A stretch of DNA of 64,000 nucleotides from Blastobasis lacticolella (GCA_905147135.1 LR990050.1:19156001-19220000); one strand, 5' to 3'; positions 44,200 to 56,420 are shown, numbered from the stretch's first letter. Notes: generated by a model from the letters alone, not told the origin. A program made the numbers and translations.

Positions 44200-44453
44200 T
44201 CCCCCCAACTCCCAAAACCTATGCCTTTCAATTCAAACCTATGCTTCATAAGAATTGTTTCGTAAAGATAGAATTATCTCCATTTCGTATGAGAACCATA
44301 AACACAAACTCGCAAAATTATAGGTCCCTCCTGCTTAAGACTTCATAATCGGGATCGATTTTAGTTTGACGTTTATCAAAATATTGACTGTTCCACCTCG
44401 CTGTCGAACTCTCCGCCGCCGATTCCCGTCGCTTGCGCGTCACGATTAACAAG
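44200..44453 (+). repeat. Local duplication, copy 1
   Basis: About 250 bases, including 'ttcataatcgggatcgattt', 'agtttgacgtttatcaaaat', 'tgttccacctcgctgtcgaa' and 'ctctccgccgccgattcccg', recur with changes at 44530-44799, offset by 346 bases. The best conserved part is the last 120 bases. Confidence 0.9.
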
Positions 44454-44495
44454 CCTGCCAAAATGCACATTTAGGCAACTGAATGACTATTATAT
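44454..44495 (+). repeat. SINE-A fragment between duplicated blocks
   Basis: 'cctgccaaaatgcacattta' and 'ggcaactgaatg' match the SINE-A body around 'cctgcacattcaggcgactg'. Confidence 0.55.
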
Positions 44496-44529
44496 TTTGT
44501 ATACAAAACCTATAGGCACCTAATACCAA

Positions 44530-44799
44530 CTCCCCCCCCAACTACCATCAACCTCCCAACAACCTATGCCTCTCAACAGCTTCATAAGACCTGATTCGTA
44601 ATGAAAGAATTCTCTCCCTTTCGTATGAAAACCATAAACAATACGGACGAACTCCCGAAATTATAGCTCCCTTCTGCTTGAGACTTCATAATCGGGATCG
44701 ATTCTAGTTTGACGTTTATCAAAATAGAGGGGGCTGTTCCACCTCGCTGTCAAACTCTCCGCCGCCGATGCCCGTCGCTTGCACGTCACGAATAACAAG
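44530..44799 (+). repeat. Local duplication, copy 2
   Basis: This is the second copy, with 'gacttcataatcgggatcga' and 'ctgtcaaactctccgccgcc'. Relative to copy 1 it has 'gagggggc' inserted before 'tgttccacctcgctgtc'. The copies differ by many substitutions, so the event is not recent. Confidence 0.9.
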
Positions 44800-45862
44800 T
44801 AATTCAAGGGTCCAGCGCGGACCCATTTCATTCGGCATTAACTGTGATGGCCGGGATTTCTTGCCTTGAAATTTTCTCGCAACCATAATTAATAGGGTGG
44901 GCACCTATTAGCATGCCTCATTGGGCCCTGACCCGGCGTGACATCTGCCTATTGTGGATTTGCCATCTGTCCGGAATGTTTCTGGGGATTTTGTGGATAG
45001 GATCTAGTAGTTCTGCTTTGACCGCGTCGACCCTTGCCTTTCCGGGGAGGTTGAAGCTCCAGTCTGATTGGAGACATTTTACTGGCAATACGACTATAAC
45101 TCTAGCGTACTTAATACTTAGCAAATAAAACCGTTCTTGTAAATATATTTCTACACAATTGCGGAAGTTTGCCTGTAGATACCCACTCAGGTAAGTATTT
45201 TTTTCTTATCACCCCTCGAATACCAGGGTTCCGTTCGGCGATCCCAAAAACGGTAATACAGATCGTACGTGAGATGCTTAGGGTTTCATATCTAAATTAT
45301 GGTTGAATTTTAAAACTGACCCGCCCCTATTGACCGCGATTACGGTATCCTCTCATAAAAATAATTTTTAACTGGAGGGCCAACATTTTCATTTATCCAT
45401 TCGCATTCGGAAAATATATGGAAATGCAGCATCGGAATTTCCAGTTCACTATTCCCCTTTACTATATTTGTCCGTTTCGTTTTAAAAAGAGTCGGAATAC
45501 CTATTACGTTTCATTTATTTCACGTGCTACTGTAAAACCCCTGTTTTACGAGTACCCATATACGTCGATAAGGATAATTTATTACACTCCACTTAATCCG
45601 TTGAAATATAGGTCAGATTTTAACACGCATATCCACTTGGAGCATGTCGCAGGACCCCGACTAAACTTTGTTCGCATTCGGAGGTTCAATTAGGACCTGA
45701 TATTGACATTAGGCTTAGTGGCCCCGCGCCTCAACCGAAGGATCAACACCTAACATTAGCATAGTTGATTAAAAGGCCTCCCCAGTACGGTTGTTAACTC
45801 GTAAATGTCAGACGTACAACATATCATAAATCATCTTAAGATTACGGTTCAGCAACACTTTA
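44800..45862. other. Single-copy island, no gene called
   Basis: 44800-45130 is open on both strands for about 70 codons (44913-45128 plus, 44918-45124 minus), but neither product is recognised. A strong donor-like CAGGTAAGTA lies at 45188-45197. The frame before it (about 25 codons) lacks a start. A real exon is possible but unsupported. Confidence 0.4.
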
Positions 45863-45910
45863 CAGTGGCGGTCCAAGCGCGCTGCCCTGTGGGACCCCGG
45901 GAATATTCAC
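45863..45910 (-). pseudogene. RT motif relic (GVPQGSALGPPL)
   Basis: The minus strand reads GVPQGSALGPPL at 45898-45863, an intact copy of the RT motif before the catalytic box, followed at once by a stop. Upstream residues are not clearly RT-like. Probably a small LINE remnant. Confidence 0.55.
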
Positions 45911-47909
45911 CTAATACCAAGCCAGCTAAGGCTGAGCTCGCTCTGCATTGGCGGTGTTTGCGTCGTTTCGTGACTGAACCGAAACATGCAAGCGTAGGAG
46001 AAAGCCTGGCAAGTCTTGAATCAGCAGCTAGGTGCTTCTCTCATGCCAAAGTTGCTCAAAGTGCGAGACTAAGGTTATGATTTATAGTTCAATTAGAGTG
46101 AGCTCATCGGCTGTTACTGATACAGTTAATTAATAAATAATAGCTGCGTTCTCGTTTCGGGGTATCTGGCTGATCGGGGGCTGGTCATCAATCAATGGGG
46201 GATTATTGGATAGGGGTAAGTTGGAGAAATGATTCCTAATTGACCGTTAAAATTGATTAGGTGTTTATGTTGCGCAGCGATTTATTGTTCATATTTATTC
46301 GGTAGTGACCCTAATTTCATATCCGCCGTCTATTGAGTGGGTTATAATTATTGTTGTTAATATTTTTTGAGCGCAACGGTTACATTTCTTTTATATTGTT
46401 TTACTACTATAACTTGTTATATAACACTTGTTACTGATTAAAGGGGATTAATGTGTGTATATGTATTTATAAAGACACAGTTGTCAGACCTAAAGTGTAT
46501 GCTCCATAAAAATTATTTAAAATAATATTGACGGTCGCTGATATATGATGATTATTTAAGCAAGATTTTGCGCATTAGCGCTTATAGATGCATTCATACC
46601 TTATTCGGATTATTTTGAACATCTTCTAGTATAGCGACATTTTCTCTAGTAATAATAACTGAAAATAATTTTACAAATGTAATTTGTGTTTTAATTTTAA
46701 AATGAAAATGGTAAAATAAGTATATAGGTAGGTAGGTACCCTTATTGTGTACAAAGCAAAAAAATATACACTTACCTACACGCAGGAAACGAATATTCAA
46801 AAGTGAAAATATGATATCATTTTGTTCCAATTTTAGGCGTGTGCATTACAATATCAAATACTCTGACAGTATGTGAGTCACATAATTAATTAGTTTCAAT
46901 GTTGTTTGCTGTATCAATTTATCATTTTCATTTCTCTCTCACTAAGTCTGCCTACAGTGAGAGAGAAATTAAAATTTAATTTTCATAATGTTGGACAGTT
47001 AAATTAAATTTGGGAATTATGTAACCCTTTTTCAGCATTATATTTTTTAATACTTACACGCATACTGCCTAAAATTTTTTACTTGTAAAATACCAGACTT
47101 TTTTACAATCTTTTGGTTCCACAGTAGAATTAAAAGTCTAAGTACCAAGGTCTGCTGTCTGTAGTACCTACGGGTAGCGTTGCGAAGAACTGTTTAGTTT
47201 TGTACTATCGCCTCTTTTCCGCTACCACCGCACCCTCCACCGGTGCAGATTTCACTCACATAATGTAGAAGGCTGCCTGCCTTATAAAAAAAATTATATC
47301 GAAGTTTTATCTATCTATATTTATGTATGTATATATGTACGCAACGAATTTTAATAACAGATAGAGTGATTCAAGAGGAGTGTTTGTAAGCAAAATAAAG
47401 GGTAGGCAGGAATAAAGTAGTTGAACGCGAACGAAGTCGCGTCGGCTCCATTACTTACATATAAGAATGAAATTACATTGAATCACTAAGTAAGGCTAGT
47501 ATCTCCAGTACACCAGTGTTTCCCGTTCGTTATCTATTTAGCTAATAGCTTCTATTAGACACATCCTCGTTACATCGTTTCGCGATATTTGCTCTAGTTG
47601 TTATGTGGCAAAATATACGTGTTCAAGATAATACTCATGCTTGTTTGTGCAGTTGGCCCTTTTACTCTTTTATTATTAAGTTTATCGCTAGCACTTAAGA
47701 GAATTTTGTTCGACAATATTGAATAATTTGCTATAGGTATTGTTACGTATTAGCTTTTTCACGCGGTATCCCTAACATGGGTGGCGTAAAAAATATCAAA
47801 GCTTTAAATCCACGTGTTATTTATACATTCAGTATTTTTGTAAACACGTTACTGATATTTTTATAACAAATAAGTTCTCAAATGAATAATTTTATTCATA
47901 ACATGCTTT
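45911..47909. other. No gene seen; 2 kb unclassified
   Basis: 45911-46220 is GC-richer and may extend the RT relic. A 13-bp perfect stem (TTTCTCTCTCACT at 46931-46943 with its complement at 46956-46968) is noted. 47290-47460 carries phrases like 'gaacgcgaacgaagtcgcg' typical of lepidopteran repeats. Confidence 0.4.
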
Positions 47910-48109
47910 CATCTAGGTGTTGATGTCCCGGTTGTGGTTTCGCCGCACGAAGGCCCCGATTTGACAAATCAGGGAATTATAATCTAGCACCTGCCATCTG
48001 ACCTCCATGACCCTGTTAACAGTGGAACATTCACTACGATGGTTTCCCTCGCCATAAGAGCATCGGTTAGTATTCAACTAATGTACATAACTCAGAAAGA
48101 CTCATTGGA
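47910..48109 (-). repeat. SINE-A body, head lost
   Basis: The minus strand matches the family from the tail ('catctaggtgttgatgtccc') through 'ctgccatctgacctccatga' and 'agagcatcggttagtattca' to 'tcagaaagactcattgg', then stops before the tRNA-like head. Two internal deletions are seen. Confidence 0.87.
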
Positions 48110-48714
48110 CGACGCTGCTCTGAATGCTTTTACCTGACGAAATATATCAGCCATAACTTTGTGCAACAAACATCGAAACCCGAAGTAACATGCGACGTAA
48201 ATAAAACAAACTCCTTCGCTTCCGCAATTCCATTTCTCTCCAAACAATTTGTGTTATTATTTACGTAATCGTGTCCTGTAAACGTTGTGGAATCAGGTCG
48301 CCATATCACAATGGACTCCGTGGGCGATGCATCATACATCGGGATAGAGGACAGTATATCGATTGCGTTATTGCAATTCCGCTCTTGTCCCCGCTGTATA
48401 GAGTGCATCCGTTTTACAAGAGTCTTGTTGCTGAGGTTACGTACGTCCGCTGCTGTAACCTACTTGGAGGGAACTCTGGTATGCGTTGAAATTTTAATGT
48501 CCGCCCCTACGAATACTTAAGGTTCGATCGAGTTGGTATTCATGAGACGGGAGATAGTTATTAAGGTCCCGGCAGCTCTTCTCTGTGTAGAATACGTTGC
48601 TCTATTTCATAAATGCTATATTACGTTGGCAAGAGAATTTAAAATGGTTTTTTAACCGTAACGGGTCCAAGCTTGAATATTTTTCAGAGCTTATGTTCAT
48701 ATAATCAACTCATC
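48110..48714. other. Single-copy island with palindromic motif
   Basis: 48250-48600 is GC/CpG-richer and contains the motif at 48318-48343. Overlapping frames on both strands here are not supported. Confidence 0.4.
48318..48343. other. Palindromic CGATGCAT-type motif, copy 2
   Basis: CCGTGGGCGATGCATCATAC and then ATCGGG match 22541-22566 at 23 of 26 bases. The palindrome is imperfect here. Confidence 0.4.
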
Positions 48715-48794
48715 AATCTGATCTGCCAAATCCTGTATCATGGTCAAGGCGGACCTCGCGAGAGTAAAGTCGGGATGTTGACGCCAAGATGATT
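48715..48794 (+). repeat. SINE-A 3' fragment
   Basis: 'atctgatctgccaaatcctg', 'atcatggtcaaggcggacct' and 'tgacgccaagatgatt' are the last 80 bases of the family. Confidence 0.85.
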
Positions 48795-48844
48795 ATCATT
48801 TTATTACTCATCAATCTTACTATATAAATGTTTGATACTCCTAA

Positions 48845-49058
48845 CTTAATGACTTATAATGTATAGATTAGTAATAAAATAAATTTGACGTGTGCGTAGA
48901 TATATTTAATTTAATTTTAATGATTTAAAACTCTGAATTGACTCTGAATTGTATGTCCGTGGGCAGACCACAGAGCTCTCTGTATTCACTTTACATCTGT
49001 ATATTATTTATATGTATACCAACCTGTGTGTCACAATAAAAGTATTTGAATTTGAATT
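48845..49058 (+). repeat. Probable LINE 3' end, (GAATTT)n tail
   Basis: The segment ends 'ctgtgtgtcacaataaaagt' and TTTGAATTTGAATTT, a polyadenylation-like signal followed by a simple tail. The 'gggcagaccacagagctctc' stretch lies 110 bases before the end. No coding part. Confidence 0.5.
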
Positions 49059-50815
49059 TTCCTAAACTACTTAATGGAATTTAACTATACTTTACAGCGT
49101 TTTGCCTTATATTTTTAAACTTCGTATAACTCATCCCTAAAATTCAAATTAGTTCCCACGACATCAAGATTCAAACGAAATTTCGCAAGCTATTGAAGCT
49201 GGCAACTATAGCACACTCCTCGCTTTTACAGCTAATTTCTGCCTATAAATCTAATCCACTATTCGCCACTATGCAACAATTGGCCCAATAAACGCAAGAC
49301 AATCTATCGTTATTAGCTGCCCATTGTCATATCACCCCGTCATAACTTTTGCACAATTGAAGCCCTTTTGATCGTGCTCAATTCTTGCACTCACATCCCT
49401 TGCTTCCTTCCAATTGGAGCTTGAAATAACAGCAATAAAAAGACAGTCTGTTCCCTATGCTTGGTACCGATAATGATCGCATACGGAAGGGTTGCCTTTG
49501 TTTTAACTACCCCGGCCTCCCCTCCACTTTCAACCCCCTCTTGAGAACTGATGGCCCTTTCCTATAGTGTTATTAGTTAACTGAGAGCGTTCGAATCATT
49601 TTTGTTTTGCATTAGCGATTCTGAAGTTATCTTTAAGGGGTCTATGTGTAGGTAGAAATGGGTATGGATATAGTTGTTCGTTTGCTTGGGGGACGATTTT
49701 AAGTACCTATGTGTATTTTGATTTTCGAAATGTGTAAAGTAATTTATTTAATAGTAGCTAACCCGATATACGTTGTCTTATAAATTATACGTAACTGTGA
49801 ATTATTATTATAAAGAAATGGTTTAACTAACGACACTACAGCAATTTTTTCCCTTAAAGGTCTTGTCCCCAATATTTCGTGTTCCTATACTTTGTTCTTA
49901 CTAATGAACTGTATTTAATTATCTCAGATTTTTGGAAAGCTGCGTTAATAACGCTACAAATGTGATAAAGAAGGTCTTTACTTATAATTACAAGCGCCCA
50001 CGTTCACGAATTTTCGTGGCGACGAGAGATACGACGAACGATCCGTCGAAAGATAATTATAGAACTACATATTTCAAGTTCGTAATGTAAAGATGGGAAG
50101 ACAAAGAAACTGTAAGTTTATTTCGCGAGGCGCATGTTTCAAAGATAAGGGATCGCGATGCATTTCATGTGAGCTCGTTTATATAACTCTGTTTGGCGCA
50201 ATGCCAATTAGGTGCAATTGTGACTCGGGTGGTATTCTGGAATTGGAGTTACATGGCAGGAGCTGGTATCTCAAAGGGTCCTTTTATCGACTGAAGTATG
50301 GAATGGATTGTTTTTATTTTTTATTTTTTCGACGTTTTTTTGCTATAAATTGTTATAGTATGCATGTATAATAAATATGAAACTTTCGAAAGAAATTCTG
50401 CAGCATTTGGTGAAAACCGCATCATATCTTGCGTGGTTTAGGAGTTAGCGGATATTACGGATAGCGGATGTTAGTGGAATGCGATTTTTCTTTCATACTA
50501 TTTAAGAATGGGTAAGCTTGTCCGTCAGCTTTTATCAAGTGATGATACGAACAATGGAGTATGTTCCTTACCTAGTGTCAGTCAGTCTTGGCTTTGGAAG
50601 GGCCAGATCTGTGATAAAAACAAATTTGGCTAACAGGAGTTTCAGTGGTGAAGAAGAGTAGGTATTTGACCAACTATTGTGCGATAAGTGTACGCAATCG
50701 ATACGCTAAGAAGAATATTAATGCTTTTACTATTCAATTATAAATTTTAAGTGGGTATGAATCATAAATTTAATTCCGTAACCATAATCTCTAATCATAA
50801 CCATAACCATAACAT
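49059..50815. other. No gene seen; partly single-copy
   Basis: 49080-49600 is a GC-richer island without named repeats. The plus-strand frame at 50093-50371 is open for 92 codons and cysteine-containing but unrecognised. Confidence 0.4.
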
Positions 50816-50966
50816 GGAGTTCTTCAAGAAAGGAAAGAAAAAGTTTTTACGGGGTCGCCAACGCGTTGGTGATGCCCCTGGTATTGCAAATGTCCATAGG
50901 CTGCGGTGACTGCTTACCATCAGGCAGGTCATAAGCTTGTGTGCCCCCTTAGTGGTACAAAAAAAA
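50816..50966 (+). repeat. Jockey-like LINE 3' end, well kept
   Basis: 'ggagttcttcaagaaaggaa', 'ggtcgccaacgcgttggtga', 'tgcccctggtattgcaaatg', 'ctgcggtgactgcttaccat' and 'cttagtggtacaaaaaaaac' give the complete last 150 bases of the subtype also seen at 17940 and 39696. Confidence 0.88.
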
Positions 50967-51720
50967 CGGTAAAGTACTCAGAAAATATGAAACACCGACA
51001 TTGGTTTAAATTAGACCAAAAATTAGATCAACAGATCGTAATTCCGAAACATAGCTGTAACACATACTTGTAGAATTTTCATATATCTACAACGAAATGC
51101 AGAACTTGCGATTTCAGTCAGGCTTCGCATCCTATCCGGGATACCTCTGCACAGCGAACCTTATTGTACAATAAGCTCTGGTATCTCAGATCACCTAATA
51201 TGCTGGCACGTCAGACGAACCTCGAAGCAGGACTAGGATATCTAGGTCGACGTCTATACTCCGTAGAACATGTAATTGGCATCACACCAAGAACTGTGCA
51301 GTGGTCAATGCATTATACAACTGCTGTAACGTGGTTCTGCAATTTGATAAATGTCAACCTATATTTTCTGGATGAAATAGCGGGGAATCTTGTCAGCAGT
51401 TGTGAGATGAGCGCTACACGTTAAGGCTTTGCCAGCGGTACCAAAACAACTTTTAGGAGGGGTGAAATTTTTGTACCATTTAATCATTTTGTATTTTGTC
51501 GCCTAACTTTTTCAAGGTTAGGGATCATCAGTTCGTATATCTATATCATTTGGGCCATCTTTAGCCTCCCTCTGAGAATACCTACTTTTCAGGCCAGGGT
51601 CACCGGCGATCTTTTCTGTATTAATTAGCGGCAAACGAGCAGACTTCATGGAAACTTCATGGAAAGCTGTCACTTTAGCATATAACGTCCACTATTCATG
51701 TATTTAGCAGAAAGCTGATA
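50967..51720. other. Unrecognised frame 51164-51424
   Basis: A plus-strand frame of about 86 codons (with LYNKLWYLRSPNMLA near its start) could be a remnant of a LINE ORF C-terminus, but no motif is decisive. It is not called as a gene. Confidence 0.35.
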
Positions 51721-51892
51721 AAAATGAAGAACCGCAGCTGTGTTATCACTGTGAGGACTAAGATGATATGCCTCTTGTCTGAAAACCGGAACACAAAAAT
51801 GAAAACATAGTTGCTTGGCAGAAGAACTATTTAAGGTGTTCGTAGCCATCCAGCCGCTCTCCTCAGACTTGTTAAAGTCCTACTACCGATAA
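51721..51892 (+). repeat. Family F repeat
   Basis: 'aaaatgaagaaccgcagctg', 'tatcactgtgaggactaaga', 'ctcctcagacttgttaaagt' and 'taccgataatcaa' follow the 24426 copy with deletions. Confidence 0.72.
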
Positions 51893-52710
51893 TCAAGTAG
51901 GTATTTCCTAACCAAACAAAACAATTACAATTTACACCCAATAGAGTCAAAGACACACATATAACAATAAAAAAAAATAACAAATCACACTTAATAGATT
52001 CAACGATACACACATAAAAATAACCTCTTTATCAACACATATACATACTTTATCAATATAGTTAATATAGACAAATGACCAACGTCAAAAGAATCCAGCT
52101 CGAAAAACCATTTGGAACAAATTTAAATGCCACAAAACAGCCACAAGCCTACTTTATTTGACGTAACCCATTAGCTGAGCACCTTTTTCGCCATCGCGAA
52201 ACAGAGCCGACGGTCAATCCTACATAAAATCAAGTTTAATAGCTCATAAAGTAAACAAGGACGATCACAGGACAAAAATGTTAACAGGAAACCGCCGCAA
52301 TCATAGCTTTATACTGCGAATTTCAGCGGAATCACCCGCCAAAAGCCAAAAGTAACCTTTTTACAGCCCACTTGTCACATAAACATATTAAGTTTATTCG
52401 ACACTTCACTCGAACAGAGGTTTTAACAGCCAAAGGGATCTATTTTGTTAATATTACAGGCATAGGGTTAAATTCCGAGAAGATATTGTTTGTTAGTCAT
52501 CGATGATGTAACAGAGCAGATGAGAAGGCCTTATTCACGTGTTTGGGAGTTTTAAAAATGTTTATGGCAAATTCTCAGGCTCAGGAATTCAGTATGTTTT
52601 CAATTGCGATACCTAAACATAACATCTCACATGTGTCATGGTAACCGCACAAACAAATATGCAACATAATGTTCATTATATAAACTAACAGAATACCACG
52701 TTTCTTAATT
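51893..52710. other. No gene seen
   Basis: AT-rich; 52150-52480 looks single-copy. No supported frame. Confidence 0.4.
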
Positions 52711-52777
52711 AAATAAAATAAAATAATAAATAAATATTCGTGGACAAATTCACACAGCGCCATCTAGCCCCAAATTA
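52711..52777 (-). repeat. SINE-B 3' end only
   Basis: On the minus strand only the last bases remain: 'ttggggctagatggcgctgt', 'gtgaatttgtccacgaat' and a TTTA/TTAT tail. A strong 5' truncation, as expected for incomplete retrotransposition. Confidence 0.85.
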
Positions 52778-53837
52778 ACGGTTCTTAATGTATGATACCG
52801 TAAAATTGTGAAAATCCGTTACTTTATAATCTATCTAATAAGATTATATACGAAGATTAGAAAAATTTTATCTGCAACATAATTCACCTTTACCAATCTA
52901 CAATTTAACGCACTATTTCTCGAAGAAGCTTTTTAATAGAATCGTTTTAGTTTGGTAGATTTATTTTCACTAATTTATGCGTTTTATTTTGTCCTAATTG
53001 ACGTGGGGAGGCAAAATGTACCTATGTTTTCGACTGCAGTATATTGACATTTATTTTTTCCCAAAACATTAATTAAAACTCCATACGCAATACAACAATC
53101 GTAACGCAAGCGCTTAGCTGATACACATTCATTTACCATCTAACATAGCATTCAATGTATTGCGGACAACCTAATTGTTTCGGCGAACTAATTTAGTCCG
53201 TGCCAAAAATTCCCGCTGAGTATACGCAAAATTGCCAAGACAAAGATATTAACCGACAAGTTATGGAGATACCGCGCCAAGTATGTTTTTATATGGCGTT
53301 ATCGGCTCTTTTTATAACCCACCTAGCTGTGCTGGCGTAGCGAACGCATGACTCAATTGAAAAATATTTTGGTTATAATTTTTTACGATCTCTCTCGCAG
53401 TCTAGCATATAAAGAGAATGGGTTCTTGTTAAACTTTTAACAGATATTGATGTGCGTTATTGGGTTTCGAATATAGTTGAGCTATGTAATGGATGTTTAA
53501 CAGCATATGATGAACTTACTGACGTGCGTACCCGTTTAACGAGGTACACAAATATTGTGGTCCATGTATAGATTATAATCTATGGACATTTGCTTTTGAT
53601 TTTAACTATCCAATGAATGGATGTATACTAATGCTTGCATTGCCCTAGCACAGGGTTATTGTGTGTTACTTCTGTAACAATCACAAGAAAGTAAAACAGT
53701 GATTATAATTTTGAGTATGCCTCCTAATACCGTTGGCAAAGCTAGCTCTAAGGTCTTCCGCCGAAAACCCTGGGACTGGTGGATCAGTCTCGGGACCCGA
53801 TTATACATTTTGATGGTATTTTAAGAAAATTTCTACA
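52778..53837. other. No gene seen
   Basis: 53020-53330 looks single-copy; 53560-53600 has a small 'catgtatagattataatcta' inverted stretch. No recognised frame. Confidence 0.4.
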
Positions 53838-54090
53838 TCGTCGTCTCAGTCACAAGACGACCACTAGACCTACCGCTCCTCCACGGATGGACTGTACGCC
53901 TCTAGCTTCCATCGGCTCCCTAAGATCCTCACGAGGTCGCCCATCTATCTAGTGGGGTCCTACGCTTCGATTTCCGGTTCGCGGCCGCCACTCTATAACC
54001 TTTCCGTTTCATCAGCCATCTGTTCTGCGAGCCATGTGGTCTATCCTTTGCCACTTCAGTTTGACCACTGTAAAGCCTGTGTCGCTGATC
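53838..54090 (-). pseudogene. RTE-like LINE C-terminal relic
   Basis: The minus strand reads DHMARRTDG, then two stops, KVIEWRPRTGNRSVG, and further decayed sequence. This is the same C-terminal region as 8413-8595 (ARRTDG...VLEWRPRTG...SVGRPPTRW). Several stops and frame changes show it is old. Confidence 0.7.
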
Positions 54091-54109
54091 TTAAAAGATA
54101 GCTTAGGGA

Positions 54110-54290
54110 GCCCTAACACCAACAGCCCAAAACTGTCCACAGGTTAACTTGAGCCTCGTTCTCATCAGGGAGGGCTTTGCCATACTATCCACTGCAGGAC
54201 TTAGGGCCTCTCCCACGAAAGGGGAGGTTATTGCCATAATCTCCACGCTTGGCAGGCGGGTTGGAGATGGAAAATGCTGCTTCCCATTTT
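54110..54290 (-). repeat. LINE/SINE terminal segment
   Basis: The minus strand ('ttttccatctccaacccgcc', 'tgccaagcgtggagattatg', 'gtgggagaggccctaagtcc', 'cagttttgggctgttggtgt') matches the element at 39120-39245. It lies 20 bases from the RTE-like relic, in the same orientation but upstream of it, so the two need not be one insertion. Confidence 0.62.
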
Positions 54291-54973
54291 CCAGACTACG
54301 GAGACTCTTGATCATTTGACTCGGAAACATTAGTCGCCTTGTACGACACCCATGAGCGTAATGGGTTGGTGCTATTCTACGCCGGACACCACACGGCCAA
54401 TGGCCATGGATCATTATTAAAATATATAAAATATCTTACTAACCCTTACCAGCCAGGAACTTTTGAAACATTGAGTTGGCCGCAACGCTTACTAAGAGTA
54501 CCCCAAAACGCTAGTTCACTAGACCCCCATTGTTCGCATAAATGAGTGTTATTTTTTGTAAAGACAAGACAAAAGCCGTACTTGGAGGCAGTGCGGAGGC
54601 GCCAATATTTATACAACCTTCGCCTGTGCCCTCTTACGAGGGTTGGGCTGTGGCCAGGATTAAGGAGTGAGCGGAGAGCGATTCATACAAATCTCGTGAC
54701 AAACAAGCTGCTTATTCCATTAAAGTGGTAACTGAAAATCGCGTCATATTGGTCTTAATTGCAATTAATGTTGGTGTGGTTTGTGTGTGGTGGTAGTGGT
54801 GATGTGGTGTGGTGTGGTCATCTGTAGTTACTCTGTATGTATATACTTTGGGTTCAGTAGAGAAGCGTGCTTAGAGGCATATTCTCGATTCTCGTCTTGG
54901 GATGCATTGAAATTTACTATCATGTGACTTAGTAAAACGTAAAAAACAGCCTATTCAGTCCAACTACGAAGCC
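54291..54973. other. No gene seen; GT-rich patch
   Basis: 54770-54830 is GGTGTG-rich. Frames at 54339-54731 are short and unsupported. Confidence 0.4.
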
Positions 54974-55050
54974 CGAAAACAGACCGGCAGATGCGTTGTC
55001 ACTGTAATGACTAAGTTGAGTCCTTCAAATCGAAAGACAACACCGAAAGC
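54974..55050 (+). repeat. Family F repeat fragment
   Basis: 'accggcagatgcgttgtcac', 'tgtaatgactaagttgag' and 'ccttcaaatcgaaagacaac' resemble the central part of the 24426 copy. Confidence 0.5.
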
Positions 55051-55619
55051 ATTACCGTGTAACAGAAATAAATATGTTAATCACCCATAATCACCTACAT
55101 CATCATCAAAAGTAAATTTTTACTATAATCTTCATACATATTTCATACAACATACAAAATTCCATACAATAGCTATACACACAAAGAACGTCAACGTCAT
55201 CTCAAACCCGCTGCCGCCACGGCTTGTGCAGCGTATCAGCTACCCGCTGAACTCAGACGAAGCGGCTCTTGATTATATAAGAAAATGTTCGATGCCCCAT
55301 TGTCAGATAAGGGTAGTTGCGAGTTGTTTCAAGTGCCTGCCAGAGAGGCTTCCTTCTTGTTTGTATACAAAATAGACTGCTGTATTGCTATCATATAGGG
55401 CGATTATCTAGAAATATATTTATAATAACTAGCTTTTGCCGACGACTTCGTATTCCCGAGTCAATCGTATTGAATTTCGGGATACCATTTCAAACCAAAA
55501 AGCCTTTATCAAGTACGATTGTTTCTACCACGATATGACAGATTATACATACGTACAACTCACACTTCTGTCACACAGGTGGGTTGGCAGTGGCTATGGA
55601 CCGCCACTTTGCTCTGCTC
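55051..55619. other. No gene seen
   Basis: 55428-55500 begins 'actagcttttgccgacgact', a phrase at the edge of a common lepidopteran repeat class. No supported gene. Confidence 0.4.
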
Positions 55620-55742
55620 TGCTCGGCAACGCATTGGTAGCGCCCCTGGAATTGCTGATGTCCATAGGCGGCGGTGACTGCTTTTCATTAGGTGGCCTGC
55701 TTGCCTGGTAAGATTTATTAATGTATTAATTGATATAAAAAG
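55620..55742 (+). repeat. Jockey-like LINE 3' end
   Basis: 'ctcggcaacgcattggtagc', 'gcccctggaattgctgatgt', 'ccataggcggcggtgactgc' and 'ggtggcctgcttgcctgg' are the subtype of 36232. The 3' poly(A) is replaced by AT-rich sequence. Confidence 0.83.
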
Positions 55743-56265
55743 TAATATTATGTCTAGTTACGGGTTGTAGTATCTTGTGCAATGTATCAAAATGACCTAC
55801 TGCTTTTCCATACTCTAATTAAAGCATCTTAGGAAACAAAATAATCTTTTTACTCCAATTTCAACAAAAATAATGTAATACCCATCGCATTTTCATGGCA
55901 TTAATCCAGTCACGGAGTCCTATAAAAAGCGTGATAAATCAAAAAATTCCATAGCGACTGAAAAATTAAATTTAACTACCTACTTTCACCTTCTCGAAAG
56001 TATAAATCGTATTTTTAAATGCTATGCCATTTGCGTTTTGACATTTTAATTGTATCACCCCAGGAATTTTGGGCACAAATAGATTGAGAGGCCCGCTGGG
56101 AGCGCGTCCATTTTGTTTTCGGTAAGGGGATGTATTATGAGAGTGGTTTCGAAGGTACATCCTCGTGTATTCGAAATTTTAATGTCATTTGTGTTTATGT
56201 AATTTGCATAGTCAATAAAAGGAGATGTATGAAGAGAGTTGTGAATATATGTGAGCCTAGGGAAT
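55743..56265. other. No gene seen
   Basis: AT-rich; no supported frame or named repeat. Confidence 0.4.
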
Positions 56266-56420
56266 TGTGTGATGAATTTTAATTTCTGGATCGGTTCTTG
56301 GTGTAGTAGTAAAAAAAAGCGTACTTATAAGAAATTTATCAATTATCTAACACCCATAACACAAGCTTTGCTGACTCTGTGTGATGGCTGACGTGACGGG
56401 CTAGATGACGCTGTGTGAAC
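56266..56420 (+). repeat. SINE-B body, head lost
   Basis: It begins at 'gtgatgaattttaatttctg' and runs to 'gggctagatgacgctgtgtg'. An extra 'tgtgatggctgacgtgac' lies before the end. The tRNA-like head is absent. Confidence 0.8.

Noticed and set aside
45110..45197. Exon ending at CAGGTAAGTA
   Set aside because: Only about 25 codons are open before the donor, with no start codon, acceptor or homology.
46931..46968. microRNA-like hairpin
   Set aside because: The 13-bp stem of CT repeats is too short and low in complexity for a miRNA precursor.
51164..51424. 86-codon frame resembling a LINE C-terminus
   Set aside because: The resemblance is vague; no diagnostic RT or nuclease motif is present.
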